Of a DNA stretch of 64,000 nucleotides, positions 12,211 to 25,467 are shown in pieces. The stretch spans positions 457,001 through 521,000 of the forward strand of contig JACSYO010001861.1 of assembly GCA_016806645.1 (NCBI GenBank). The letters are read 5' to 3'. The number at the start of each line of letters is the position of its first letter. The stretch's first letter is position 1. The translations under genes were made by a program, and so were the position numbers. The DNA comes from Ophiodon elongatus (taxonomy: Eukaryota; Chordata; Actinopteri; Perciformes; Hexagrammidae). The notes under the pieces were generated by a model. The model saw only the letters and a list, made by a program, of their open reading frames with translations, ran no database searches and was not told where the DNA came from.

Positions 12211-15200
12211 TATGTTCACACGGGAAGCAGATATGTTGACGTTTTATGAGATTGATAAAGAAGGGCTTCATTAGTAGAGGGCTATACTTACTTTAATGAA
12301 GTGCACCCACTGTCATGGTCAGTCTTAAAAGCATATGTCACAACCTTTACAATTCTGACTTGTAAATAATAACACCTGTCATTACAGATTTTATGTTGTG
12401 ACAAAAAGCTCAACTAAATGTAGTCAATTTACTGAAGACTGCGAGGCTTCCTAAACTCTCTTGTTTCATGTCATCCTCTTGTTTTGCCGCCCCTCGCTCT
12501 TTACTAAAAAAAAGACACAGTTACAGTGGTAGATAGACCCTGCTATGTTTACAGTCTGTGGTCAAACAATTCAAATGATATGAATCCAGAGAGGAGGTTC
12601 GTGAAAGGATGTTTTCTACACCTTGCTAAAAGTATTTTTAGACAGAATTCATCCCAGAAAAATGTTTGAATAGATGGTGTAAGCCCATTTAAATACACCA
12701 AAGAAAGGAGTACAAGGCCTGGCTCCAAACAACCAACCAGACAACGTATTTCAATTTAATCTTTTTTGATACTAGGCTGTATTTTTAGAAATGTTTTGGT
12801 TTATGAGGCAGATTTTCTGTATATTTTTACAGAAACTGTTGAACTCATCAGAAAAAGTGAGGCAAACTCAGGTGAGTTGTTCAGACGCTGCCTTTGTGTT
12901 GTGCCTGCCTATACGGGGAGGCTGTAATTGAGTTCAGCTGCAGTCTGCCATTCTGCCAGATGACATGACACGTTGAGTAAATAGAAATTTTCCAAGATGT
13001 CAGTCTTGTTTGCAAATGAAAGAAACCAATCTGAGTTTTTCTTTTTTTTCTAACAGACTATATTTGATAGACACCATCTGTAATTACTGCAACACAAATA
13101 AGCATGAATCCACCGAGGTACAAACATTTGCTGGTGGAAAGAGGAGCATACACTCAAACCCTCTCAGCAGGTAACCACAGGCTGCTGGTGCGCCACATTT
13201 TTGATTGGCTGTCAGCACATTGATTACATTTCTCAGTTATTTTTTCTTGAACCTTGCCAGGTGTGAAGCAGGTCCTCTAACCAAATCAATAGCTCTATTG
13301 GGGTTATCACCAAATCTTACTCTCACTCTTCTCTGTTAAAGCTTTTTGAACAGAGCATGAAAAAAATAATCCTCAACCTCTGAGAGTGCCACACCACGGA
13401 TTAAATTCTCAGTGTGCGCGTCCCGCTCAAAGAGAGAAAGTCAAGGTCATCTGCTTACCATGCATCTGAAATTACCTCTGGGTGATTAAGAGACTGTGGA
13501 TAATACACCGTCATCTTTTTGGATGTGATAAAGGGCTATCAGCCTCAGGAAAGCTGGGGAACGTAACACAACGCCTTCGAGATAATACTCTCCATCTTGC
13601 AGCACATGTGCATGTTCTGGGGTTTACTTCCAACTTCCAAATGGAAACAATGCTTTGTCCCAGTTTCATACGAGACTGATATTGCATCCACACCCTCTGT
13701 ATATTTTTTTTATAGCAAAGCAACCTCCAAGTTTCTCCTTTGTAAAAAAACGTTGACATACAAGTCCGTGGTTTCTGAATAATACAGATGTTACGGGTGT
13801 CAAAATATACTAATACTGAGATATTTAATAATACACGTGATAATATTGTGTTATTATTTAAATCATCTCGTAAATACATTTGCAAAACAAAAAGAGACAA
13901 AACACACAATATAAAAAGTTAGGGAGGAATTATCTTTTTTTATTGCGATAACTAATAATCTGATATTGTGACATCCCATTATAAAATATATACTATATAC
14001 TAATTGTCTACAATGAAAACATAAAACCGCATACACATTTTAGAGTTTGATAAACTTTAAAGATTAATACTCAATACGTATTTATAAGTTTTAAGATAAT
14101 ACGCAGGCTGATGCGCGTTAATCTGCGACTTTATGTGTGTCACTAACAAACCTCACAAATTAAAAATTAAAATGTTTTTCCAGGATTTAAAAGGATTTCT
14201 TTTCTTTTCTGGGTGTCACATTCACAAAGATGTTTAATGTTATGTCTACATTTTTGGCATCTGTGAGCAACTACTCAAATCCCTTTATGCATTACTGTAT
14301 TGGAGGGTATTGCCCATTAACAGCACTCAAAAAGTATTTTTTGTTGTTGTTTTGAATACACTTAATGTAGTCACTTATTCAGTGTTAACACAAGGCATAC
14401 GTAACACCTGCTTGGATTTTAAGTCTAGTATGGATTTGGTACACAGCATAAGAGTCACACTAGTGGTTCTGCACAGCAGTGCTTTGACCTAATGCTAATG
14501 TGCATGTTTAGCAGGTATGTTTACTGTACTAGCCATCTTAGTTTAGGGTGCTAGCATGCTCACATTTTCTAATGAGCACTTAATGCATAGTACAGCTCAG
14601 GCTGGAGGGAATATCATTTGTTTTGCAGGTCATAAAGACTAAAAACTGTGGAAAAATATGATAATGGTGCAAGAGGAATAGTTAGATAATCATCAAAGTT
14701 TTATCGATTTATCCTGAATGGTACATGAATGTGTGAATCAAAATTCAAGGTAATCTATCTGACAGTTGTTGAGATATTTCGATGGGGACTAAAGTCGGGG
14801 AAGAGCCGACCGACCGATATTTTTGAAGATTCAGACAAATATTCAATAAAAACATCAGAGATTAGACTCTAGATAATATGTAATGAAACACTGGCTGCAG
14901 AGACCGGAGACATCATAAATCCTTATCTGATGAAAAGGTGTAAAAACAAAAAGTGCTTAAAGATTAATATTTCTAACCATAACTCAACTGAAATTCGTTT
15001 TTTTTTCTCTCATCTGTGAAAAATAAACGTAAAACTGTGCGGAGTAGGGACATTTCAGTACAGTTCAGTACTTTTTCTCTCAGAGCTAATATCTAAAAAT
15101 ACTGGACACCAAGCTGGGAAGCAGGGCTCTGATTTCCGTTTCAGAGTACCTGGATCCATTTGCTTGATGAGAATGGTCACCATTGGTCTGGTTCCCAGGC

Positions 15201-16559
15201 TTTAGTCCAGTGAGCCCAGTACTGTAAGAGGATGCCTGGGTGATGATGCCTGAAACCCTCCTCCTCTGCTGACAGACGCACGCACAAAGACACCGGTGGA
15301 GGTTCCCAGCTGATGGAGACAATTCATTCTTCACAGTCTGTCAGTGTGGATGAGTACTGGTCTGGAGTTGAAGACAAAATATGGAAAGAGAGGGCGGTAA
15401 CAGGAAATCCGTAGACTGGAGTTTTACTTTTACTCAAACAAATATTCTGCAATTAGTGGATTTAAACCTTTATGCCAAATAACCAACGTGTTTCAGTATG
15501 TTAGAGAAGAGGATACGAACGTTCTGCTGCCTCGTGAAAAAAAGAAATGAAATGATGAGAAGTAATCAGAATAATTCTTTGACTTTCACAGTTTTCATTT
15601 TCACACCGGTGTAAATAACCTCTTAATTAGCTTTTAATGAACCATTTAAAATGTAGTGGTAATCCAATCGGCACTTTCTACAGCGGGTATAGTCTCGCTG
15701 TGACTTGAATGACGTGTAACTCATGCAGCACTTTCACGCAAGTGGAGCATTTCAGACTACAACTCTGTACAGAGGATGTACTCGCACATCAGATTGCCTC
15801 CAGCTACAGAAGCAGCGGATAAGCTGCTGTCCCATGTTCCTTCTCTGCTCCCCAGACAGCTTACCAGGATGAATCATCTTCACTCAATATGACAGATTTG
15901 CCTCTCCTGCCACTGAAAGGAAGCATGAATTTTAAATCTAATTACCAGGTGTTATTTTGCATGTCTCATTCTGATAATGTGTGTAATGGTTCATCTTAAA
16001 ACACAAGCGTCATTTATAAGCATATGTTTTGGTTATTTTGCCCTCAAGTAGCTTTAAGGTCATTTTATTGTTTCTTTTTGACAGTATCTCTGTCTGTCTA
16101 CTAAAACAAACCCCTGATAAATGTCACCGTCACCATGCCGAATGTCTGTGCAGCAGTTGTGCTTTACTGCCTCCTAGTGGCCATGACAGTGTGTTGATAG
16201 GAAATAAAGGAGCGTGATTAGGATTTAAGGACTTGAGTCAAATGTCCTTAATTTCTCACGAGTTGTTCTGACTTCTGAATGGATGATTATTAAGAAATGT
16301 TTTTGTGCCATGACTTATTTGTAGAGCCTGAGACAGAATACAAAGTTCTTTGTTAGCAATGTAATCTTAAAAGCTATGATCGGGTCTGATTTTTGACCAC
16401 TGCAATTATATTATATTTAATTATATTATTGTCATTATTATATTTTTTGGTTTCTTATAGGTCCGTGTGGGCTGGGAACTTGTATGTGCATGACACAATA
16501 AATAACATATCCATTTAACGTTAACCATCACAGTGTGAATTTAAGTTTTACTGACAACC

Positions 16560-16945
16560 GTTTATTAAAACGTTATTAAAACTACTAATGACAGATTTGT
16601 TTCAATCAATAAAAATACAACCTTTTCTTTCCTTATCATTTGAATAGAGTGTTTTTAAGGGGGAAAACACTAGAGATGACTATATCAAAGGATAACATTT
16701 CAAATTGTGGGTGGTTACACTGACTACAGAGCAGTTGAAATGATTTTTGGAATAGTGGCAAAAAAAAATAATTGTTTGGAGCCTTCGTAGACCAGGTGCT
16801 ATAATCAAAAAACAAATGGATCTCTATCTGCCAATATGGATCATCAATCATCTGCAATTAGTTTCAGCAGCAAAAACAAAACGTGATCAGGGATCTCTAA
16901 AAGTTATATTTGCTTCCATTTTTCTCTTGTGCTGATCCGATCTGT
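16560..16945 (+). repeat. Dispersed repeat family, copy 1
   Basis: This segment shares about 260 bp of diverged similarity with 35,268-35,530 and a shorter part with 46,690-46,797. Shared phrases include 'AATCAATAAAAATACA', 'GTGGCAAAAAA', 'GTAGACCAG', 'ATGGATCATCAAT' and 'CTCTAAAAGTT'. No coding frame is present. I do not recognise the family by name. Confidence 0.7.
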
Positions 16946-19699
16946 GACTCTGGGTTTTAGGATCCGTTGCACCACTAATATCAATAGATCTAGCTTGACA
17001 ATATTTAAATGCTTACATAATAATAATCCAATAATATATATATATATAGAATACATTTAACACTGGGCTCATTTTGTATTAAGTTCTCTAATTGTGTCGG
17101 AGTAGGCTAAATAACAGAAACACATCTCTACATACAATAAAGTTCAACAGCACCACAAGCTATGACACATCCCAGTATTTTTGTTAAGGACAGCATAATG
17201 TAGAACATGTCGTCCCTTCTCTCTCCCCTTCCGGTCTCCAGTATCCAATAAAGGCTAAAAGCCCCCCCAAAAATGCTCACAACACTGTTTTGAAAAAAAT
17301 ACATACATAGGCCAAATGTGGAATTGACAAAAAAAAACAATCTCCTCCATTTGGTAGCAGTTACACTCGGCCCAGTGGCCGTGAACATGCAGACGTGATA
17401 GCATATGATTAACTTGGACAAGAAGTCCTTGAAGTGCAACAACATTGCCTTGACAGCTGAGCTGACCCAACGCTCCACAACAGCTACTAAAAGCACCTTG
17501 AGGTTGACTGTTTTGTCAGCTGCTGTTGCCAAGGTCAACAATGAACTTTTCATAAAATGTCCGCATGCCAAGCCCAAAAGAGGAGCTGCTGAGCATTCAA
17601 ACAACAGGCTGGTTGTTGCTGGATGGAGCTCAGTTGAGTTTACCTGGAAAAACAATGGATGCTAAAGAATAAAATAGAACTCTGTGCCCTGAACACTGAC
17701 AGTGGATCAATAAATAGTGTTCGTACTTTGAGAGTACATATCATTCATTTCAAGCTCTTGACAGCCCAGCAGCGCAAGTTGAATTTTTAGTTAAGAATGA
17801 TGATAATTTGCAGCGGCAGTAAAACAACGCTTTGTCTCTAGACTCCTAATTAATGATGGAAAACTTGACAGTAAATTTTGTTTTAAATAATATCATTATC
17901 AGTGTTGTCAAGAGAGGAATCTTCAGGATCAAAATGTTCATGATTCTTTTGAAAATCTTTCAGGGGGGGGGGGGGGTAATAAAGGTTGTTTTTTTAAAAG
18001 CATATAATCGCAATTTTTTTAATAACATATTGTCAAGACGATGTGAAAGCTGTCACTGGGGAGCTGCTTAGAGACCACTAGACTACGACTAGATATTGGA
18101 CTTACATTTACAGAAAGAGAGAGAAACGGCTAGCCTGACTTTTGTCTAAAAGCATAAAAACTGTGTAAAAACAAAACAATGTGGTTTTAACGGGAGTTTT
18201 AACCTCCTGGAGTCTCCATTAGTTGCCTAGCAACTTCACGGTCACAACAAGACCTAATTTATTAGCGTGCTTAAAGAGCGCTGGTAGGCTGATTTAGTTT
18301 ACTTTGAAGAGAGCCGGGCTCCATGTTTTCCTCTGTTTCCAGTATTTGGGTTACACTAAGCTATAGGCTGCGAGCGATAGCTTCATATTTACCAGACATG
18401 AGAGTGGTGTTCTTCTCATCTGACCTTCTGCAACAAAAAGAGTAAGCGTATTTCCCAAAATGTTGAATTATTCCCTGAACGTAAACTGTAAAGTAAACTG
18501 CAAAATAAACTGCAAAATAATCTTCATCCTTGACATGAATTAGTTTCCTTCATCTAGACCGCTGCTGAAACTTAGTTTTGTAGAGTTGGTTGGATTTTTA
18601 GACATCAGCTTACATTCTTCCACTTTTACCAAATCACTGTCATGAATGTGTGACAGATGTGTCAGCGGACAGCAGAACTTTGACCAAAGCAACCACACCA
18701 ACAGAGCAGTTGTTGCTCTGTCGACAGAAACTGTGTGGGAGAAAAACTCCACAGTGACATGACATGAGGTAAATTAGGAATTCAGTGGAAACAAACTTTC
18801 TCCAAACAAAAGTCTTCAGTCCATGCCAGAGTGTTGAGCTATAAAATCAGACCTCGCCAGAGCTGTTGAGGGAAAATAAGTACAACATGTCAGCCCCTGA
18901 TAATAACCAGACCGGGTGAAAAGTTGACAATGCATCTCTGGTGGAGATGTTTTACAGCATTTCCATTTTCCATTTTCCACCAAACTTGTGAGTCATCTAC
19001 ATTCAGACACAACACTGCAGCGGTTTAATTAAACATTTATTAAGTGATTGTCTGCTGTGCCTGTGGTTCGGCAGCATTTGGCTCAGCCCCTGTGGCCTGG
19101 ACTAATCCTCAGCATTTTGTGCTGAGATAACAAGAGGATGACAAGACTGAGAAGAGGAGAGGGAGGAAAAATGGGTTGCGCCTTTCCTTACAAACAAACA
19201 AGACTGAGGGGGGAAGGCTGTGATCAATCCATCTGTCTTTCTGCTTACGCCTCTCTCTCTCTCTCCCTGTAGTTTCCTAACTCTCTGCCTCTATCGCTCA
19301 TTCCCACTTTTCTTTTTTTCCTTCTCTCCCACCTTCTCTCTTTCTCTTCATCTCTCTCTCCTTCACTAATGAGAGCCGGTGGGGTTTCTCAGTAGCCTAA
19401 CAACCAGCATGTTTGTCTCTGCCCAGACACCAGGGGGGTTACAGATTACTGCTCCCTCGTAGCCTATACAAATACACAAATAAATAGAAAACTCACTAGG
19501 CTTCCAGTTTTATAAAAAAAAAAAAAATGTTTGCCATTCTGAGCTGCACTGAGAATATCCCTTGATGAAACATGCATGTAGCAGGGGCAGAAGGAGTGCC
19601 AGAGGAGAGTGGCATGAGCCATCTGACCGGGCCCTGGACCAGAGCCTCTGTATACAGTTAACAAGTAAATCAAATGACCAGAAAGAGATAGAAAATCAC

Positions 19700-19990
19700 T
19701 ACAGTTGGTTGTTTTTGGTAAAACAACCAAAGAGAGACACAAAACCCACCACAAAAGGATACAGGCCCACGAAGTGACTGTTAACATTTATTGCTGGAAA
19801 GTCAATCACAAAGTTAAGTGCAATGTTAGCAACAAGATGCACAACGACCACAAAGAGACACAGAACAACTACAAAGGCTTTAAAAAATGACCACAGAGAC
19901 ACAAAATGTCTACAACAAGATGCAGAAAGACTACAAAGATGCAAAACAACCACAAAGAGATGCAAATCAGTTACAAAGAGATAAAAAAAA
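19700..19990 (+). repeat. Degenerate ACCACAAAGAGACACAAAAC-type minisatellite
   Basis: Imperfect reiterations of CAAAGAGA(C)ACAAAAC, CAACTACAAAG and related phrases fill about 290 bp. On the minus strand this gives a spurious valine/leucine-rich open frame (19,699-20,049) that looks like a membrane protein; it is repeat-derived. Confidence 0.75.
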
Positions 19991-20907
19991 AAAAAAGACC
20001 AACTGTGTGGATCAGAGACTCTGTATGAGGTTTTTTGTTTTAAAGTCAATCAAACAACTACAGACACACAAAACAACTACAAAAGTCTCATCCTTAATAC
20101 CCACAACCCCATTCAAAAGTGTATAACCCCGCCTCCTCGAAAAGTGTATTTCACTCTCATGAAGCAATAATTAGCGCATGGAGATAATGTTCCACATAGT
20201 TACTGTTATCACTTGATCATTAGACTCACATTTCATATTCATTAATTATTATCTGAAAGTCATTGTTAGAAATTGTTCCAGGTAAAGTGTAATTTTCTTA
20301 TCAGGCTGTACACTGCAGGAGAAGTCATTATCTATACTACAAGGAAGAAATCATGTAAGAGAGAATTATCTGCCTCTAATTTCTCAGGCGTGCATCAATC
20401 TTTACGCTCCATTATTACGTTCTGCCACGGCTATAAAACATAATTTATCATATTGTACCAGCTGTGGCATTTCTGGAGTGCCAGCATTATTACTACAGCC
20501 TCAGTGTGGATGTGATGTAGGATGCAAAACGCATGAGGAAATATAAAAGTGATGAAGTGACTCGCAGTTACACAATAGATCTTTATATTTACATCTCGCT
20601 ATATTGGTTATATAGAAGATGCATTTATTTCAGAGACTTAAACCTGCAGTTACATTTTTTGCTTGCAATCACATCGCAAACAACTCATATTCTGGGCAGT
20701 TTCTCACAAATATAATTCATGAGAAAACAACACATTGTTGGTATCAAAATAAATGTGTTTTGAAAGATTAGGCTGCCATCTAGTGGCGTCTACTCAACCA
20801 GACACAGAGGCCAAATGAAATGGATTTTGCAAAGTATCAGTACATTTCATATTCGGATGAATATTTAAACGTTCCACTACACCTAACTCCCTCTCACAAA
20901 CAAAAAA

Positions 20908-20952
20908 ACACACACACACACACACACACACTCACACACACACACTCTCACA

Positions 20953-20996
<44 letters not shown>
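20908..20996. repeat. (CA)n microsatellite with CT interruptions
   Basis: CA run of about 90 bp interrupted by CTCACACT and CTCTCTCT blocks. All frames through it are artefacts. Confidence 0.95.
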
Positions 20997-20999
<3 letters not shown>

Positions 21000-23136
21000 G
21001 TTTAATGTAGAAACAATAGTGCTCAAATAGCGTGTGATCCTGAAAAGCCTGCTCTTGACCAGGTGCCATCCGCTCCGAATAGAAACACGCACAGGAAGCC
21101 AAAAAAAGCTTTTTTTCTGACAACCTAGCAGTTAACGTTAGCCGCTAAATCTGAGGATGTTTTTTATGGAAGGTTTGGTTTAGAACAATATCTCGCGGCT
21201 GTTTTTTTTTCTCATTTTTTTCAAAACTAACTTTCATATGTGTGCTGCAGGTCAGAAGATAATGCACATCGTTCATAGAGCACACGGTTAACTACTGTCT
21301 TTTTTAAAGACATAGCTACTAATTGCCAACTATGAGCCAATGACAGCAGTACTTGGCAATCAACCAATCAAATTAGGGCGGGGTAACATCACTTCTGAGC
21401 ATGCTACTGTTGTTTTCCCACAATCAGGGCACTTGATTTTGCAGTTTAGAAGCACATTTAAAACAGCATTTAAAACTATTATATCAGTGGCTGGCCTTAA
21501 ATTATATGCTAATGATAAGTAACATATTTAACCGAGGGGCGCATTAAAACAGAATTATATAAATTTCTACATTACTTGGTACTAATAAAACCAGCCTTTT
21601 TTTCTGCTGCCAGCAGGGGGCACTGTGGCTCACAATAAGTGTAGGAAACCGATGAAACAACGGGAACCCTTTCAGTTATTTACATACTCACTCAGTCGCC
21701 ATTCTCAACAACAAAAGACGTGAATTTTACAAACATTTAATCCACTATTTGAGCAGATGCTTTTTTTGTCCAAAAAGATTGATCAGTGATTTCAGTGAGT
21801 GTTCTGGTGATAGCCAGTGACCAAAATGAACTGGGTTAGATAAGTTCATAAATATACTGAGGCATGGGCATCTGCGACCTAAAAATGCTCCAATCTCATT
21901 TATTTAAAAAAAAAAAGAAACGGAATCACTGTTGAGGGGGAATGAAACATTTATTGCCAATCAAGATAAAAAATAAGTTACATTAATATACACACAAAGT
22001 CGCCAACAGTAAGCAGCTTTTTGGATAACATGTGATATATTTACCTTCTATTATATTGTCATGAACAGTTATCCAACAACAGATACAATTTGCATTCAGT
22101 AAGACAAGAGTGCAGCATTATAAAGATCAGCTATTCCTGAAGGGAAAAAAAAGTTTTAACCAAATTAGTACCGCTAAAACAACGCTTGAGAATCAAAACG
22201 TAAGACTGGAAATATTTCCGAATTTTTTACACTTAGTTTGGGGGGGAAATCTAAACCCTTTGCCCAAAGCTGCATAACAAAACACAGCTGAGTAACATGG
22301 ATTTAAATAAATAGTGAAGCTGTGACTGTGGATAAGATGTTAAATGGACTTGGCAAGAGACGGTGACACAGCAATGTGTTTTACCTCTGGGTCTAAAACA
22401 CATTGTTTACAAAAACACTGCCCCTTAAACCAATTCCTGCCAAAAACATTTTATTTTGTTTTGCAACAAGTCATGTGTTACATCTCCAGTTCTCGCCCAT
22501 TAGCACAGTGGTAGTAAAATTGCTATAGTTTAAACAGGAGCAGCAACGTTTGCCCTTCACATGCTCACTTTTCAAATAGGGAAGTTATTTTATTTGAAAC
22601 AGTGGGTGTGTGTGTGAAAAAGGCAAAACTCAAAAAAGGCAAAAAACAAAGATGTGGTGTCTTCAAACCAGTCATGTGTCTTTAGCCCCAAAACATTGAA
22701 ATCACAGAGCAAACACGCTCATGCTCGTCTGTTCCACCCGTCTGTTTAAATCCACAATCAGATTGAATATTCCTTTGTCATTCACGCACATGAAAAACAA
22801 TGTGAGTAAATCAAAAGGCTACGTAATGTTGTCTAATGCATTCCAGGGTTTAGCAAAGATGCTCACACTTCAAAACATCTCTTTTCAAAACCGTTGTCCC
22901 GCAGTAAAAACGACAAAAGTGACTTGATAACATAATGAGTGGTTGAGGGTGTGAAGACAGAGAAACCGAGTCAGAACTGCTCACAACTCTTTTTGTCCTT
23001 CGTGAGCAAGAGACCGAATCCTTCATCTAAAATGTGTCTGTAGCCTTCAGCTAGCACTAAGATGTGTGGTGCTCCTCTCTCTGCTCCCGACATCCAGCCG
23101 TGGTAGTGGGGTTGTTCAGCAGGGCAGCTGCATATG

Positions 23137-23139
<3 letters not shown>

Positions 23140-23206
<67 letters not shown>
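23140..23206 (-). repeat. (CA)n microsatellite in the RABGGTB 3' UTR
   Basis: About 33 GT units on the plus strand, read as CA on the RABGGTB strand. The run begins only about 14 nt after the RABGGTB stop codon (23,221-23,223), so it must lie in the mature transcript. Confidence 0.9.
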
Positions 23207-23207
<1 letters not shown>

Positions 23208-23220
23208 TGATGACAGAGGG

Positions 23221-25433
23221 CTAGCTGAGGAGGTCAGGCTGCAGGTCAATCCTCTGAAGGACATCCTCAGGCATGCAGAGGACCGGATTAACTGGCTTGA
23301 TCTGCTCGTCTCCGAGGAGGGAGAGCCCTGCAATTCCGAACAGAGTGTGGAAAGGATCCACCTGCAAGAAGGTGGGAGCTTCAATAAGAATCATAGATGA
23401 CGACTACAGAAAGGAGTTGCATGTCCTCCTCCATCATCTGGGGTTGTAATGACACGCAGTAACATAAAACCTAAGCACAGTTTTAAATGATGCAAAAATA
23501 TGAGGATGTGCATCATATAGTAGACATCAAAGTCAAGCTGTGGGCAATGTGCACTGAAAGAGATGAGCGGCCCCTTTCTTCTAAATGTAAAAGTCAGGAA
23601 GCTGGTGTTCTCTCCCACTCCTTAACAAGCGTTAAAGCCAGCATAGACACTTTGCACTAACCGTGGCAGTTTAGTGACTAATATAATTAGTTTATATAAA
23701 AATAGCAACAGTGAAATTAAACAACAATGTTTTTGCACGATTCATAAAATGCAGGTAATGTGATCTATTTTTGCTCGCGTTTTCAGCTGATGAAGTTTCA
23801 GTTTCATTATGAGAACGGAAATAACCCTATCGAATCAATATACAGTTCATGTACAGTATTTTCCAACATTTTTAAAAATATGGACAGTACTGGTCATATT
23901 CTGACCTATAGAGAATACATTTTTAATACCACAGTCAATAGTGTTTCTCTGTATTCATATCATACCTCCAGCTGTTTATTCTGCATATAATAGTCTACTG
24001 TTAGCAGTACTTGTAATTACACACAAAACATTGTATTTTATACTTAAACCTCCACTGCTTACTTTGTTTATACTGAATATATTTTATACATATCTTGTAT
24101 TAATTACACACGGTAAATACTGCATCTAGTGTATTCATAACCCTTATTATTCATTTTACACTATTTATTCTGTACTTTACTGTGTTTTGCACTTCTGGCT
24201 TGTTGCTAAACTGCCTTTCGTCGTCTCAGTACCTGCACTCTGTTCATGGGCAATAAAGTTCAATCGAATCTTGTCTAATCTGATCTAAAACCGCCTAATA
24301 CTTAATAAATTCCCTGTGAATCTCCTGTGAGATAACTTTCATCTCATACCTTTTCACTGGTTGAAAAAAATATATATACGAGACAGAGAGACAAAAGGAT
24401 GGGATCATGGCGGTGCAGACACGCTTACATAAGATGAAAGAGGAGACAGGATTTTGTGAGAAGACAGGTCTAATACGTTTCCAGTGTCCGTTGCCGCATG
24501 CAGGGGTTAGTTGTGTTTGACAGCTCACCATGTCTCCCGGTCTGTCCGCAAAACCTCCGGTCTCCTCATCTTGACAAGCTAGAATAAACGATCGCAGCTT
24601 GGCCTTGTCGATCCAGTGGATCCTACCGATGATTTTCAGCGATGCTAAAACCCACCACGAGTAGCACACATCTGGAAGCTGAACGAGACAAAGACAGCCA
24701 GAGCTCGGTCAGCATTGTAACTTCAAATCGGGTTTAAGTGTTGGCTCAAATATCTTTCACTAATTTAGAAAACTTTAAATACTTTTAGACTAGATATGTT
24801 GTAGTTTTAACTCTTCCAATGTGAAGAAACTTGTAGTTTGCTGAACTCACAACTTTCAAAATAAATTCCAGACAGCTTGGAAATAAGAATTAGCAGAGCA
24901 GCAGAGCTACTTCAGGAATCAATCTGGTCTGATTTGATACAAGTTTAAAAATGACATGGAGGCATTTGATTTCTCAGTAAAGCATCTGGAGAGAGCAAAC
25001 CTTCTCCGGTCGTCCGTTGAGGCCTCCGGACGGCAGCTGCCTCTCGCAGAGCCACCAGCCCAGCAGGTCAGCGTTCACCTGGTGAAGCTGACCTGTGAGC
25101 GACAGGAAGCCAGAGCAGCAGTATATCTGACAGACAGATGGGAAAACACCTTCAGGGTTATTTTTTTGAGAAAGACTTTTAACACACGTCACAGCCCGAG
25201 AGGAGCCTGAGAGGAGTGTGAATGTAATACCAGTCACCTTTCAGAGTGTGAACATTTCATTCTGTTCGTGTCGGGGGGTTATGAGTCAAATTCTGTCCCA
25301 TAAGACCCGCCTACAGCCTCACATTTGTGATGTGTGAATAATAATTCATCCGTCTGATAACTTTTACGTGGGAACTAGCAATTTAACACACAATTTTTTC
25401 AAGTTGGATCTTCAGATGTTGCTGCTTTTGTTG

Positions 25434-25467
<34 letters not shown>

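Larger units (their letters stand above)
11171..21940. other. Gene-free region with repeats
   Basis: No exon of a recognisable gene is visible on either strand. The stretch holds a LINE/SINE-derived repeat near 12.05-12.2 kb, a dispersed repeat at 16.56-16.95 kb, a 26-nt-type minisatellite at 19.7 kb and a CA microsatellite at 20.9 kb. In human, MSH4 lies beyond RABGGTB; no MSH4 ATPase motif is visible here. Confidence 0.55.

Noticed and set aside
15086..15334. 82-residue minus-strand frame in less AT-rich sequence
   Set aside because: Looks slightly exon-like in composition but shows no recognisable domain and no convincing partner exon.
17128..17655. 175-residue open frame on the minus strand, longest in the first 22 kb
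   Set aside because: Leucine/phenylalanine-rich with no family motif that I recognise, and overlapped by an equally long opposite-strand frame. No splice or promoter context. I do not call it a gene.
19699..20049. Membrane-protein-like 116-residue minus-strand frame
   Set aside because: Valine and leucine runs come from a CAAAGAGACACAAAAC minisatellite read in antisense.
1..22900. MSH4, the human neighbour beyond RABGGTB
   Set aside because: No Walker A or other MutS-like exon was seen on either strand.
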